Origin: Halorubrum sp. BV1
GTDB taxonomy: Archaea > Halobacteriota > Halobacteria > Halobacteriales > Haloferacaceae
Direction: 5' to 3'
NCBI RefSeq assembly: GCF_000746205.1
Contig: NZ_JQKV01000006.1
Location: 62,001-126,000, forward strand
DNA: 64,000 bases
Shown: positions 8,951-18,119 of the stretch, piece after piece
Layout of the letters: each line of letters starts with the position of its first letter
How positions within the stretch are numbered: position 1 is the first letter of the stretch
Notes under the pieces: generated by a model
Databases searched by the model: none
What the model saw: only the letters and a program-made list of their open reading frames with translations
What the model was told of the DNA's origin: nothing
Made by a program: the position numbers and the translations under genes

Positions 8951-9298
8951 CTACAGGAACTCTCGGACCTCCGAGTACCACATGTCGTGGTGGTCGACGG
9001 CACCGATCGCGTCCGCGACGTCGACCGCGATCGCGTGCCAGCACCGCTCGTCGGGGTCCGCCGGATCGAGGTTGTACGTCGCGTCCGCACAGGTGCATTC
9101 CCCGTCTTCGATCACGTACTCGTCCTCGTGGCCGACGACGACGGTGAAGTCTCGATAGCGTTTCACCCGTCCCTCGCCGACCGCCTCGATGGCCCGCTTC
9201 CCGCGGTCGCCGTGGTCGTCGACGACGGCGGCGGCGATCGGACCGGTCAGCTCCCCGGTCTCGGCGAGCGCCTCGCGCCAGTCGTCGACCGGCTCCAT
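8951..9298 (-). CDS. SWIM zinc-finger protein
   Basis: A 115-residue protein with the SWIM pattern CxCxnCxH: Cys-Thr-Cys in ECTCADA followed after 17 residues by RCWHAIAV. SWIM domains bind nucleic acid or protein partners and, in archaea, occur as small standalone proteins. The region before the zinc site has a VKRYRDFTVVVGHEDEYVI beta-strand pattern typical of the family. It is divergent from the glutaredoxin gene, the two starts being 93 bp apart. Confidence 0.75.
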   Translation of the reverse strand: MEPVDDWREALAETGELTGPIAAAVVDDHGDRGKRAIEAVGEGRVKRYRDFTVVVGHEDEYVIEDGECTCADATYNLDPADPDERCWHAIAVDVADAIGAVDHHDMWYSEVREFL

Positions 9299-9391
9299 GC
9301 CGCCCCGTTCTCGCGCGGTCCGTTAAACATCGTCGGTCACTCAGCCGATCCGAGCGAAAGCGATTCACCGTCGCCGCCCGAATCGACGTCG

Positions 9392-9664
9392 ATGCGCGAG
9401 ACGGACGCACCGGGACCAGTACCCGTCACGGTGTACACCCGCGAGAACTGTTCGCTCTGTGTCGCCGCCCGCGAGACGATCGAGGACGTGGCTACGGACC
9501 TCGACGTGGCGATCGACCTACAGATGGTCGACGTCGACGAGGACCCGGAGCTCGCGGACGAGTACGGCGACCGCGTCCCATACGTGCTCGTCGACGGCCA
9601 TCCGGCCTTCAAATACGAGGTCGACGAGCGGGAACTGCGATTGAAACTGCTCTCCGCCGCGTGA
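9392..9664 (+). CDS. Glutaredoxin-like small thioredoxin-fold protein
   Basis: A 90-residue thioredoxin-fold protein with the redox motif NCSLC near residue 20, a cis-Pro site in RVPYVLVDG and a short C-terminal helix (DERELRLKLLSA). It belongs to the DUF836-like glutaredoxin group rather than the glutathione-dependent class; haloarchaea use gamma-glutamylcysteine, so its reductant is unknown. The frame remains open for 400 bases upstream, but that part reads antisense through the SWIM gene, so the ATG at 9392 is taken as the start. Confidence 0.82.
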   Translation: MRETDAPGPVPVTVYTRENCSLCVAARETIEDVATDLDVAIDLQMVDVDEDPELADEYGDRVPYVLVDGHPAFKYEVDERELRLKLLSAA

Positions 9665-9708
9665 CCCGAGGCGACCGAGGCGCGCCGGTCCTCAAGCACG
9701 AACGGTCG

Positions 9709-9716
9709 TTTTTAAT
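9709..9716 (+). promoter_or_regulatory. TATA box of ligA
   Basis: TTTTTAAT lies 24-31 bp upstream of the ligA ATG, the spacing expected for a leaderless transcript. Confidence 0.55.
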
Positions 9717-9739
9717 CCGAGCCGCCCAAGAGTCGACCG

Positions 9740-11959
9740 ATGACGAACGCGCCGTCCGGGTCGACGACCCGGTACGCGGACCCGGACGAGAATCCGTACG
9801 TCGAAGCGCCGCCGACCGACTTCGAACCGGCCGAGTCGCTCTCGGCGGAGGCGGCAGCCGAGCAGGCGGCGCTGCTTCGGGCGGCGCTCCGCGAACACGA
9901 CCACCGGTACTACGTCCGTGCCGATCCGCTGATCGCAGATGAGACGTACGACCGACTGTTCACGCGGCTCCAGAGGCTCGAAGAGACCTTCGACCTCTCG
10001 ACTGAACACTCCCCGACACGACGCGTCGGCGGCGAGCCGCTCGACGAGCTGGACACCGTCGAGCACCTCGCGCCGATGCGATCCATCGACAACGCGACCG
10101 AGGCCGACGCGGTCCGCGAGTTCGACGAGCGCGTCCGGCGCGGCGTCGCGGACGCAGGGTTCGACCCGGACGCGGTCGAGTACGTCTGCGAGCCGAAGTT
10201 CGACGGGCTCTCGGTCGAAGTCGTCTACGAGGACGGGGCGTACGTCCGCGCTGCGACCCGCGGCGACGGGACCGAAGGCGACGACGTGACCGAACAGGTG
10301 CGAACGATCCGCTCGGTCCCCGAACGGCTCCGGGGGAACCCGCCGGCTCGCCTCGCGGTCCGCGGCGAGGTGTACATGCCGCGCGACGCCTTCGCCGCGT
10401 ACAACGAGGAGCTGATGGAGCGCGGCGACGAGCCGTTCGCGAACCCCCGCAACGCCGCCGCAGGGACCCTCAGACAGCTCGATCCCGCGGTGGTCGCCGA
10501 GCGCCCGCTCGACGTCTTCTTCTTCGACGTGTTGGCGTGGGAAACGGCGGCGGAGGGCACGGACGGTTCGCCCGGTTCAGACGGCGCGGACGGCCCCGAC
10601 GACGCGGACGGCGGCGGCCGGCCGAACCGCCCCGACACGCACTGGGCGGAGTTCGACGCGTTCGACGCGTTCGGGCTCCGCCGGACCGACCGGATCGAGC
10701 GGGTCGGCGACATCGATGCGGCGCTCGACTACCGGGACCGCCTCATGGCGGACCGCGACGACCTGAACTACGAGATCGACGGCGTCGTGATCTCGGTAAA
10801 CGAGCGCGCCGCTCGCGAGGCTCTCGGCTCGACGGCACGGGCCCCGCGGTGGGCGTTCGCGTACAAGTTCCCGCCGCGAACCGCGACGACGACGGTCGAC
10901 GGAATAACGGTTCAGGTCGGTCGAACTGGGCGTCTCACGCCCGTCGCCGAGTTGGACCCCGTCGACGTCGGCGGGGTCACCGTCTCGCGGGCGACGCTGC
11001 ACAACCCGGCCGAGATCGAGGCGCTCGGGGTGAACGTCGGCGACCGCGTCCGGATCTATCGCGCCGGCGACGTGATCCCCTACGTCCCCGACGTGGTCGA
11101 GAAGCGGTCGGAGGGGACGTACGCCTTCCCCGAGACGTGCCCGGTCTGTGGCGCGCCGGTCGAGCGCGACGGGCCGCTCGCCTTCTGTACCGGCGGGCTC
11201 GGCTGTCCCGCGCAGTTGGAGCGGGCGATCGAGCACTGGGCCCGGCGCGACGCCCTCGATGTCGAGGGACTCGGCCCCGAGCGCGTCGAACAGCTCCGCG
11301 AGGCCGGACTCGTCGAGTCCCTTCCGGACCTATACGACCTGACTGTCGCCGATCTCGCCGCACTGGAGGGATGGGGCGAGACGAGCGCAGAGAACCTGAT
11401 AGCCGAGCTCGACGAGACTCGATCGCCTCCGCTCTCCGACTTTCTCGCTGGGCTCGGGATCCCCGACGTGGGCGCGACGACAGCCCGCGCGCTCGCGAGG
11501 CACTTCGGCGACCTCGATGCGCTCCTCGATGCCGACGAGGACTCCCTCCGCGAGGTCAACGACGTCGGCTCCGAGGTCGCCGACTCGATCCGGACGTTCC
11601 TGGACCGCGAGGAGAACCGAACGGCGATCGCGGAACTCCGTGATCGAGGGATCGATCCCGAGCCGGTCGAGACGGACGCCGCCACCGAGGCGGCGGACGC
11701 GCTCTCCGGTCTCACCTTCGTGTTCACCGGGTCGCTGTCGGTGACTCGCAGCGAGGCGCAGGCGCACGTCGAGTCGCACGGCGCGTCGGCGACCTCGTCG
11801 GTGTCGGGGAACACCGACTACCTTGTCGCCGGCGACGATCCCGGCCGCTCGAAGCGGGACGCCGCCGCCGACGAGGACGTTCCCGTGCTCGACGAGGACG
11901 CCTTCGCCGACCTCTTGGCCGATCGCGGCGTGGACTGGCCGCCAGCGGGCGACGAGTAG
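9740..11959 (+). CDS. ligA: NAD-dependent DNA ligase
   Basis: A bacterial-type DNA ligase using NAD+. Domain order: a halophile-type N-terminal extension of about 35 residues; the Ia domain with HDHRYYV and DETYDRL; the adenylation domain with active-site Lys153 in EPKFDG; an OB fold; a four-Cys zinc site (CPVCGAP and later CTGGLGCP); tandem helix-hairpin-helix motifs; and a C-terminal BRCT domain (FTGSLSVTRSEA, then NTDYLVAGD). An acidic Gly/Asp insertion sits at about residues 272-300. In Haloferax volcanii the equivalent LigN was shown to be an active ligase sharing the essential function with the ATP-dependent enzyme and was proposed to be acquired from bacteria. All catalytic parts are present. 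Confidence 0.96.
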   Translation: MTNAPSGSTTRYADPDENPYVEAPPTDFEPAESLSAEAAAEQAALLRAALREHDHRYYVRADPLIADETYDRLFTRLQRLEETFDLSTEHSPTRRVGGEPLDELDTVEHLAPMRSIDNATEADAVREFDERVRRGVADAGFDPDAVEYVCEPKFDGLSVEVVYEDGAYVRAATRGDGTEGDDVTEQVRTIRSVPERLRGNPPARLAVRGEVYMPRDAFAAYNEELMERGDEPFANPRNAAAGTLRQLDPAVVAERPLDVFFFDVLAWETAAEGTDGSPGSDGADGPDDADGGGRPNRPDTHWAEFDAFDAFGLRRTDRIERVGDIDAALDYRDRLMADRDDLNYEIDGVVISVNERAAREALGSTARAPRWAFAYKFPPRTATTTVDGITVQVGRTGRLTPVAELDPVDVGGVTVSRATLHNPAEIEALGVNVGDRVRIYRAGDVIPYVPDVVEKRSEGTYAFPETCPVCGAPVERDGPLAFCTGGLGCPAQLERAIEHWARRDALDVEGLGPERVEQLREAGLVESLPDLYDLTVADLAALEGWGETSAENLIAELDETRSPPLSDFLAGLGIPDVGATTARALARHFGDLDALLDADEDSLREVNDVGSEVADSIRTFLDREENRTAIAELRDRGIDPEPVETDAATEAADALSGLTFVFTGSLSVTRSEAQAHVESHGASATSSVSGNTDYLVAGDDPGRSKRDAAADEDVPVLDEDAFADLLADRGVDWPPAGDE

Positions 11960-12016
11960 GGGTGGGACGTCTCGACCCGCAACCCTTTATCGGGTGACGC
12001 GGGAACAGAGGCGTAT

Positions 12017-13114
12017 ATGACCGCAATCGAACTGCGGGGCGTGACGAAGGAGTTCGCCGACGTCACGGCCGTTCGGGACCTCGACCTGACCGTTGAGGAA
12101 GGGGAGGTGTACGGCTTCCTCGGACCGAACGGGGCCGGCAAGTCGACGACTATCGACATGGTGCTCGATCTGGTTCGGCCGACGGAGGGAACGGTGGCCG
12201 TGCTCGGCCGCGACGCCACCCGCGACGGGGTCGACATCCGTCGCCGCACTGGCGTTCTCCCCGACGGATTCTCCGTGTACGATCGGCTCACGGGCCGGAA
12301 GCACGTCGAGTTCGCGATCCGGTCGAAAGCGGCCGACGACGATCCGGACGCGCTCTTGGAGCGGGTCGGGCTCCTCGACGACGCGGACCGCAAGGCCGGC
12401 GGCTACTCCAAGGGGATGCGCCAGCGGCTCGCGCTGGCGATGGCGCTCGTCGGCGACCCCGACCTGCTCATCCTCGATGAGCCCTCCTCGGGACTGGACC
12501 CGGCGGGCGCAAAGGAGATGCGCGAGATCGTTCGCGCGGAGTCGGACCGCGGTGCGACGGTGTTCTTCTCGTCGCATGTGCTCGAACAGGTCGACGCCGT
12601 CTGTGACCGCGTCGGTATTCTCCGCGACGGCGAACTCGTCGCCGAGGACTCCGTCGAAGGTCTTCGCGAGGCAGTCGGAAGCGAAGAGACGCTGGAGATC
12701 GCCGTCGACGCGGGCGGTGCGACCGGGGCGCTCGACTCCGCCGTCGAGGCGGTGCTGGCTCTCGACGGCGTCAGCCGCGTCGACCGCGCCGGCGACACCC
12801 TCGTGGTCGACTGTGCCGACGACGCGAAGACGCGAGTGATCGCCGCGGTCGAAGACGCCGGCGTCACGGTCAACGACTTCCACACCCGGGAGGCGTCGCT
12901 TGAAGACCTCTTTCTCGCGTACACCGAGGGCACCGCACCGGCGACTCGCGGCGACTCCGGGGCGAGCACTGGAGCGCACGATGCGGCTCCCGACGCACCC
13001 GCCGACGAGACGACTGCTGACGCCGCCGACGCAGTCACCAGTGATGCCGCCGACGAGACGGCCGCCGACGGCGACGATAGAGTGGCCGCCGACGGCGAGG
13101 AGGTGGGCGAATGA
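12017..13114 (+). CDS. ABC-2 type exporter, ATP-binding subunit
   Basis: A 365-residue ABC ATPase: Walker A GPNGAGKST (Lys42), a Q-loop region, signature YSKGMRQRL near residue 134, Walker B DLLILDEPSSGLDP, and an H-loop in FFSSHVLEQ. The C-terminal 60 residues are an Asp/Ala/Thr-rich tail with no fold of its own. It belongs to the CcmA/NatA-like drug or polymer exporter class. The next gene, overlapping by four bases, encodes the membrane partner. The transported substrate is unknown. Confidence 0.9.
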   Translation: MTAIELRGVTKEFADVTAVRDLDLTVEEGEVYGFLGPNGAGKSTTIDMVLDLVRPTEGTVAVLGRDATRDGVDIRRRTGVLPDGFSVYDRLTGRKHVEFAIRSKAADDDPDALLERVGLLDDADRKAGGYSKGMRQRLALAMALVGDPDLLILDEPSSGLDPAGAKEMREIVRAESDRGATVFFSSHVLEQVDAVCDRVGILRDGELVAEDSVEGLREAVGSEETLEIAVDAGGATGALDSAVEAVLALDGVSRVDRAGDTLVVDCADDAKTRVIAAVEDAGVTVNDFHTREASLEDLFLAYTEGTAPATRGDSGASTGAHDAAPDAPADETTADAADAVTSDAADETAADGDDRVAADGEEVGE

Positions 13115-13941
13115 GCCTCGTTGCCGTCGCGGAGAAAGACTTTCACGACGCAGTCCGTTCCCGGGGGATGGCGATCCTCGTGGCGCTGTTCTCGGTGCTC
13201 GTCGCGGTGTTCGCGTTCGTGATCCGTCCGACCGGACAGAGCGAGCAGTTCGCGACCGAGCTCCTCTTACGCTTCTTCGTCGGCCCCTTCCTGGTGACGA
13301 CGCTCGTCCCGCTCGTCGGCGTCGTAGTCGGATATAATGCGGTCAGCGGCGAACGCGAATCCGGCTCGCTGAAGCTGCTCCTGTCGCTGCCGCACTCGCG
13401 GGCCGACGTGGTCTTCGGGAAGGTGGTCGGCCGCGGGGCGGCGCTGTCGCTCGCGGTGGGTGCCGGATTCCTGCTGCCGGCCGTCGTCTTGGCAGGTCTC
13501 TCGTGGACCGGCCAGATAGCGGCGTTCAACGCCGGCTCGTACCTCGGGTACACCGTCTTCGCCGCCGTCCTCGGCGTCGTCTTCGTCGCTATCGCGGTCG
13601 GGTGTTCGGCCGCCGCCTCGACACAGCGACGGGCGCTGATTGGCGGCGTGTCGATCTACGTCCTCTTCGTGCTGCTTTGGGGCGCGATCACCGGACAGGT
13701 CCTCGGAGCCGCGAGCCCGCTCATCGACCCGCTCCCGGTGTCGACGACGCAGATCCGGACGTTCCTGCAGGTCGCGAACCCCACCGCAGGGGTCGAAGCG
13801 CTGACGAACGCGTTCCTCGGCGGTCAGCTGTTCTCCGGCGAGTCTGTCAACCGACAGATTTCCGCGGCGTCGATGCTCGTGTTCTGGACGCTCGCGCCGC
13901 CGCTCGTCGGTCTCTGGAAGTTCGACACCGACGACCTGTAG
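13111..13941 (+). CDS. ABC-2 type exporter, membrane permease
   Basis: A 276-residue integral membrane protein with about six hydrophobic segments, starting with a cytosolic stretch (VAEKDFHDAVRSRG) that is the amphipathic elbow of ABC-2 permeases, and a conserved YNAVSGERESGSLKLLLSL region after the second helix. Its ATG overlaps the stop of the ATPase gene (ATGA), so the two are a coupled transporter pair. Likely function is export or membrane-bound efflux; the substrate is not indicated. Confidence 0.9.
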   Translation: MSLVAVAEKDFHDAVRSRGMAILVALFSVLVAVFAFVIRPTGQSEQFATELLLRFFVGPFLVTTLVPLVGVVVGYNAVSGERESGSLKLLLSLPHSRADVVFGKVVGRGAALSLAVGAGFLLPAVVLAGLSWTGQIAAFNAGSYLGYTVFAAVLGVVFVAIAVGCSAAASTQRRALIGGVSIYVLFVLLWGAITGQVLGAASPLIDPLPVSTTQIRTFLQVANPTAGVEALTNAFLGGQLFSGESVNRQISAASMLVFWTLAPPLVGLWKFDTDDL

Positions 13942-13963
13942 GCCGCGACGTCGCCGGAATCGG

Positions 13964-15898
13964 CTACTCTAACACGACTAACACGTCGCCCATGTCGACG
14001 CTGTCGCCGTCGGCGACCTGCACGCTCGCGACCGTGCCGCCGCGCTCGGCGACCACGTCGTTTTCCATCTTCATCGCCTCCAGCACGCAGACCACGTCGC
14101 CTGCAGCGACCTCCTCGCCCTCGCTCACGTCGACGGAGAGGATCGTCCCCTGCATCTCCGCCTCGATCGCCTCGCCGCCCTCGGCGACGTCGACCCCGCT
14201 GTCGCCGCCGTCGTCGGACGTGGCCTGCGGGGGGCGCTGCTGGCCGCCACCGCCTCCGCTGGTACCGCCCTCCGGCACCGGAATCGCGGGCGCACCGCGC
14301 TCTTCCAGTTCCACCTCGAAGCGCTTCCCGTTCACCTCGACGGTGAACTCGCGTTCGGTCACCTCCTCGTCCTCGTCCCCGTCCGCCGAACCGATGGTCT
14401 CGGACCCCCACTGCCGCTGGGCGTCTTGGATACGCTCGCGGTCGAGTTCCTCGTCGAGGTACTTGGTCGTGTGCGTGCCGTCGACGAACCGCTCGTCGCC
14501 GAGCATGAGCCGGTGGAACGGAACGATCGTGATCACGCCGTCGATGTCGTACTCCGCGAGCGCTCGCTTCGATCGCGCGAGACACTCCCCGCGGTCTTCC
14601 CCCCACACGATCAGCTTCGCGATCATCGAGTCGTAGTCGGTGACTAACTCGTCGCCCTGCCGGAGCGCGTCGTCGACGCGGACGCCGATTCCGCCCGGCG
14701 GATCGTACGTCTCTAACGAGCCCTCGTTGGCGGGCTGGAACTCTTCTGCGGCGTTCTCGGCGTTGATCCGGAACTCGATAGCGTGACCCGAAAGCTCGAC
14801 GTCGTCTTGGGAGACGGAGAGTCCCTCGCCGCTCGCGACCCGGAGCTGTTCTTTGACGATGTCGATCCCCGTCAGCTCTTCCGTGACGGTGTGTTCGACC
14901 TGGATCCGGGTGTTGACTTCGAGGAAGTAGAAGGGCGTGTCCGGTCCGAGCGGCTCGTCGGGGTCGCGGTCGGGGTCCTCCTCGACGAGGAACTCGACCG
15001 TCCCGGCGTTGGTGTAGTCGGCGGCGGCGACGCCGCGGCGGGCCGCTTCGCCGATCTTTTCGCGCAGCTTATCCGAGAGCGCGGGGGAGGGACCCTCCTC
15101 TATCACCTTCTGATGGCGGCGCTGGAGCGAGCAGTCGCGCTCGCCGAGGTGGACCACGTCGCTCTCGTCGAGCGATCCGCCTCCGTCGCCGAATGTGTCG
15201 TCGCTCGGGTCGCCGTTTCCATCGTCGGACGCCCCGGCGTCTGGGTCGTCCGCGACGATCTGCACTTCGACGTGTCGCGGCGTCTGGAGGTAGCGTTCGA
15301 GGTAGACGGAGTCGTTCGAGAAGTACGCCTCGCCCTCGCGTTTGGCCGATTCGAGCGCCTCTTCGGCCTCCTCGGCGCTCTCGACGACCTTCATCCCGCG
15401 GCCGCCGCCGCCGCCCTCGGCTTTGATCGCGACCGGGTAGCCGTGCTCGTCGCCGAACTCGCGGACCGCCTCGGGCTCCGTGACCGGCTCCGTCGTCCCG
15501 GGAACGATCGGCACGTCGGCGTCGGCCATCACTCGACGGGCGTGGGTCTTCTCGCCGAGTCGCTCCATCGCGTCGCTCGACGGGCCGATCCATGTGATCC
15601 CGTCCGCGCCCTCGACGCGCGCCGCGAACTCCGCGTTCTCGGCGAGGAAGCCGTAGCCGGGATGGATCGCGTCGGCGTCGGCGGCGCGGGCGGCGTCGAC
15701 GACTGCCTCGCCGTCGAGGTAGGAGTCGGCCGCTCGCGCGGGACCGACGTTGTACGCCTCGTCCGCGTACCGGACGTGGCCGCCGTGTTTGTCGGCGTCG
15801 CTGTACACGGCCACGGTGTCGACACCGAACTCCGCACAGGCGCGCATCACCCGAACCGCGATCTCTCCGCGGTTCGCGACGAGAACCTTGTCGAACAT
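13964..15898 (-). CDS. pccA: Propionyl/acetyl-CoA carboxylase, biotin carboxylase-BCCP subunit
   Basis: A 644-residue biotin-dependent carboxylase alpha subunit. The N-terminus (KVLVANRGEIAVRVMRA) and the ATP-grasp loop GGGGGRGMK mark the biotin carboxylase domain; the C-terminal 80 residues form the biotinyl carrier domain with EAMKMEND (biotinylated Lys about 610). A Pro/Gly linker joins them. An acidic insertion of roughly 30 residues (about 212-243, Asp/Gly-rich) splits the normally contiguous segment between VQIVAD and VHLGERDCS. In Haloferax mediterranei the homologous PccA works with PccB and the small PccX in the propionyl-CoA to methylmalonyl-CoA step. The 94-bp gap to pccX contains a possible separate promoter. 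Confidence 0.93.
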   Translation of the reverse strand: MFDKVLVANRGEIAVRVMRACAEFGVDTVAVYSDADKHGGHVRYADEAYNVGPARAADSYLDGEAVVDAARAADADAIHPGYGFLAENAEFAARVEGADGITWIGPSSDAMERLGEKTHARRVMADADVPIVPGTTEPVTEPEAVREFGDEHGYPVAIKAEGGGGGRGMKVVESAEEAEEALESAKREGEAYFSNDSVYLERYLQTPRHVEVQIVADDPDAGASDDGNGDPSDDTFGDGGGSLDESDVVHLGERDCSLQRRHQKVIEEGPSPALSDKLREKIGEAARRGVAAADYTNAGTVEFLVEEDPDRDPDEPLGPDTPFYFLEVNTRIQVEHTVTEELTGIDIVKEQLRVASGEGLSVSQDDVELSGHAIEFRINAENAAEEFQPANEGSLETYDPPGGIGVRVDDALRQGDELVTDYDSMIAKLIVWGEDRGECLARSKRALAEYDIDGVITIVPFHRLMLGDERFVDGTHTTKYLDEELDRERIQDAQRQWGSETIGSADGDEDEEVTEREFTVEVNGKRFEVELEERGAPAIPVPEGGTSGGGGGQQRPPQATSDDGGDSGVDVAEGGEAIEAEMQGTILSVDVSEGEEVAAGDVVCVLEAMKMENDVVAERGGTVASVQVADGDSVDMGDVLVVLE

Positions 15899-15992
15899 TC
15901 CTGCGGGAGTCTTCCACCATAACCCACCTCATTCTATCGGTCCGAGCCGGCGATCGGCGAGCCGGCTGACAGTCCGATCCGCCCCGCCCGAG

Positions 15993-16319
15993 TCAGAACC
16001 GATCGGCGCGTCCCGCGGCGGTCCACGGGTCCGTCGGTGCGCCGTCCGCGACGCGGACTCGCCGGCGCTGGAGTCGGTCGATCCGACCGACGAACGACCA
16101 CCGGTCGCCGTCCCAGCCCCCGTCGTCGCGCTCGGCGGCCACAGCCGCCGCGGCCGCTTCGCCGTCTCGGAGGTGCGCGGCGACGGCCGCCGCGATCGCG
16201 GCGGCCTCCGCGTCACCGGCGTCGTCGGGGATCGACAGTCCGGCGAGGGCGTCGCGGGGCGTCTGTCTCGTTCGATCTGGCTCGCGGTCGTCCGCGGGCT
16301 TGGGTGCGTCAGCTGCCAT
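15993..16319 (-). CDS. pccX: PccX-like small carboxylase subunit (acc operon protein)
   Basis: A 108-residue acidic, Ala-rich protein between pccB and pccA. Its start codon overlaps the pccB stop (ATGA at 16319), showing coupled translation. The middle holds a helical segment (AAAIAAAVAAHLRDGE) and the C-terminal part a WSFVGRIDRL stretch, the pattern of haloarchaeal acc operon proteins. In Haloferax mediterranei the third subunit PccX is required for carboxylase activity. The identification rests mainly on position, size and this weak pattern. It is somewhat longer than the H. mediterranei protein because of an N-terminal polar stretch. Confidence 0.78.
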   Translation of the reverse strand: MAADAPKPADDREPDRTRQTPRDALAGLSIPDDAGDAEAAAIAAAVAAHLRDGEAAAAAVAAERDDGGWDGDRWSFVGRIDRLQRRRVRVADGAPTDPWTAAGRADRF

Positions 16320-17863
16320 CAGATCGGGATGTTGCCGTGTTTCTTGTCGGGCGACTCCGAGCGCTTCCCCTTCAGCATCTGGAGGTCGGATATCAGTCGC
16401 GCACGCGTCTCCGTGGGTTCGATCACGTCGTCGATGAAGCCGCGGTCGGCGGCGGTGTAGGGGTTCGCGAACTCCTCGCGGTACTCGTCGATCAGCTCCT
16501 GTCGGCGCGCGTCCGGGTCGTCGGCGTCGGCCAGCTCCTCGCGGTAGAGGACGTTGACCGCGCCCTTCGGCCCCATCACCGCGATCTCCGCGGTCGGCCA
16601 CGCGTAGTTCACGTCCCCGCCGATGTGTTTCGACGACATCACGCAGTAGGCACCGCCGTACCCCTTCCGGGTGATCACCGTCAGGAGGGGGACGGTCGCC
16701 TCCGAGAAGGCGTACAACAGCTTCGCTCCGTGACGGATGATCCCGTTGTGCTCTTGATCGGTGCCGGGCATGAACCCGGGCACGTCCTCGAAGGTGACGA
16801 TGGGGATGTTAAACGCGTCACAGAAGCGGACGAACCGTGCGCCCTTCTGACTCGATTCGATGTCGAGCGTGCCGGCGTTCACGCGGGGGTTGTTGGCGAC
16901 GACGCCGACCGAGTGACCGTCGAGCCGGCCGAAGCCGACGACGATGTTCTTCGCGAAGTTCTCTTGCACCTCGAAGAATGACCCCTCGTCGACGACGCTA
17001 CCTATCACCTCTTTCATGTCGTACGGCTTGCGCGGCGCGTCGGGGACGATCTCGGTCAGCTCGTCGTCCGCGCGCTCGGGGTCGTCCCACGGCTCCACGC
17101 GCGGCGGGTCCTCGACGTTGTTCGCGGGGAGATACGAGAGCAGCCGCGCGATGTTGTCGAGTGCGTCCTCCTCGCTCTCCTCAGCGAAGTGCGCGACGCC
17201 GGAGGTCGACGAGTGCGTGACAGCGCCGCCGAGTTCCTCGAAGCTCACCTCCTCGCCGGTCACCGTCTCGATGACGTCCGGCCCGGTGATGAACATGTGC
17301 GAGGTGTCTTTCACCATGAACGTGAAGTCGGTGATCGCGGGGGAGTACACCGCGCCGCCGGCACACGGTCCCATGATCGCGGAGATCTGCGGGATGACGC
17401 CCGATGCCTCCGTGTTCCGCCGGAATATCTCCGCGAAGCCGCCGAGCGAGGCGACGCCCTCTTGGATGCGCGCGCCTGCGGAGTCGTTGAGGCCAACGAC
17501 CGGCGCGCCGACGTCCATCGCCTTGTCCATCACCTTACACACCTTCTCGGCGAACACCTCGCCGAGCGAGCCGCCGAAGACGGTGAAGTCGTGCGCGAAC
17601 ACGAACGTCTTTCGGCCGTTCACCTCGCCGTATCCCGTCACGACGCCGTCGCCGGGGATCTGCTGTTCTTCCATCCCGAACGTGTGGTTTCTGTGGGTGC
17701 GAAAGCGGTCGAACTCGTGGAACGTCCCGTCGTCGAGGAAGTAGTCGATGCGCTCGCGCGCGGTCATCTTCCCCTTCTCGTGTTGGGAATCGATCCGGTC
17801 TTCGCCGCCGCCTTTCGCCGCCGTCTCGCGCCGCTCGCGGAGGTCGTCGATGCGGTCGTCCAT
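16319..17863 (-). CDS. pccB: Propionyl/acetyl-CoA carboxylase, carboxyltransferase subunit
   Basis: A 514-residue carboxyltransferase of the crotonase-like acyl-CoA carboxylase family, transferring CO2 from carboxybiotin to propionyl- or acetyl-CoA. Characteristic segments are the N-terminal GKMTARERIDY, the acyl-CoA site GGAVYSPAITDF, NNPRVNAGTLD and the C-terminal GGAYCVMSSKHIGGD with AVMGPKGAVNVLYREE. The frame stays open far upstream, but the residues before the ATG at 17863 read antisense into the L1 leader and gene, so 17863 is taken. Family members normally start within a few residues of here. It forms a cluster with pccX and pccA on the same strand. Confidence 0.95.
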   Translation of the reverse strand: MDDRIDDLRERRETAAKGGGEDRIDSQHEKGKMTARERIDYFLDDGTFHEFDRFRTHRNHTFGMEEQQIPGDGVVTGYGEVNGRKTFVFAHDFTVFGGSLGEVFAEKVCKVMDKAMDVGAPVVGLNDSAGARIQEGVASLGGFAEIFRRNTEASGVIPQISAIMGPCAGGAVYSPAITDFTFMVKDTSHMFITGPDVIETVTGEEVSFEELGGAVTHSSTSGVAHFAEESEEDALDNIARLLSYLPANNVEDPPRVEPWDDPERADDELTEIVPDAPRKPYDMKEVIGSVVDEGSFFEVQENFAKNIVVGFGRLDGHSVGVVANNPRVNAGTLDIESSQKGARFVRFCDAFNIPIVTFEDVPGFMPGTDQEHNGIIRHGAKLLYAFSEATVPLLTVITRKGYGGAYCVMSSKHIGGDVNYAWPTAEIAVMGPKGAVNVLYREELADADDPDARRQELIDEYREEFANPYTAADRGFIDDVIEPTETRARLISDLQMLKGKRSESPDKKHGNIPI

Positions 17864-18091
17864 CGTCACGCCGGACCACCCTGAATCATTACCTCGACGG
17901 TCACGAAGCGGCGTCAAAAGGATTCCCCTCTCCGACGTTTTCGGGATCGACGCCCGTCGAACGTCTGCTGTGACCTCCCCGGTCGCCGGTGCGGTGGCGA
18001 CCGCGCTGCGGGCGCTGACGTGATCGAACCACTCCCGAGCGGCACTCACTGCCCCTGTCTGCGGTTCACACGCGGACGGGCGGTTCGACGC
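17864..18091. other. Gene-free stretch between pccB and the rpl1 promoter
   Basis: No convincing coding frame or repeat is visible here. It should hold the pccB promoter: reading the minus strand, weakly AT-rich segments occur at about 17885-17900 and 17915-17945, but none is a clear TATA box. Confidence 0.4.
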
Positions 18092-18098
18092 TTTTAAA
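18092..18098 (+). promoter_or_regulatory. Promoter of the rpl1-rpl10-rpl12 operon
   Basis: TTTTAAA is a good haloarchaeal TATA element. Transcription would start about 25 bp later, near 18118-18124, leaving a leader of about 60-65 nt before the rpl1 ATG. That is unusual in haloarchaea, where most transcripts are leaderless, and fits a regulated leader. Confidence 0.65.
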
Positions 18099-18119
18099 CC
18101 TCCGATGGACCACTTTCCG

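Noticed and set aside
14783..15922. A 379-residue plus-strand frame opposite pccA
   Set aside because: It mirrors the biotin carboxylase gene and has no motif of its own.
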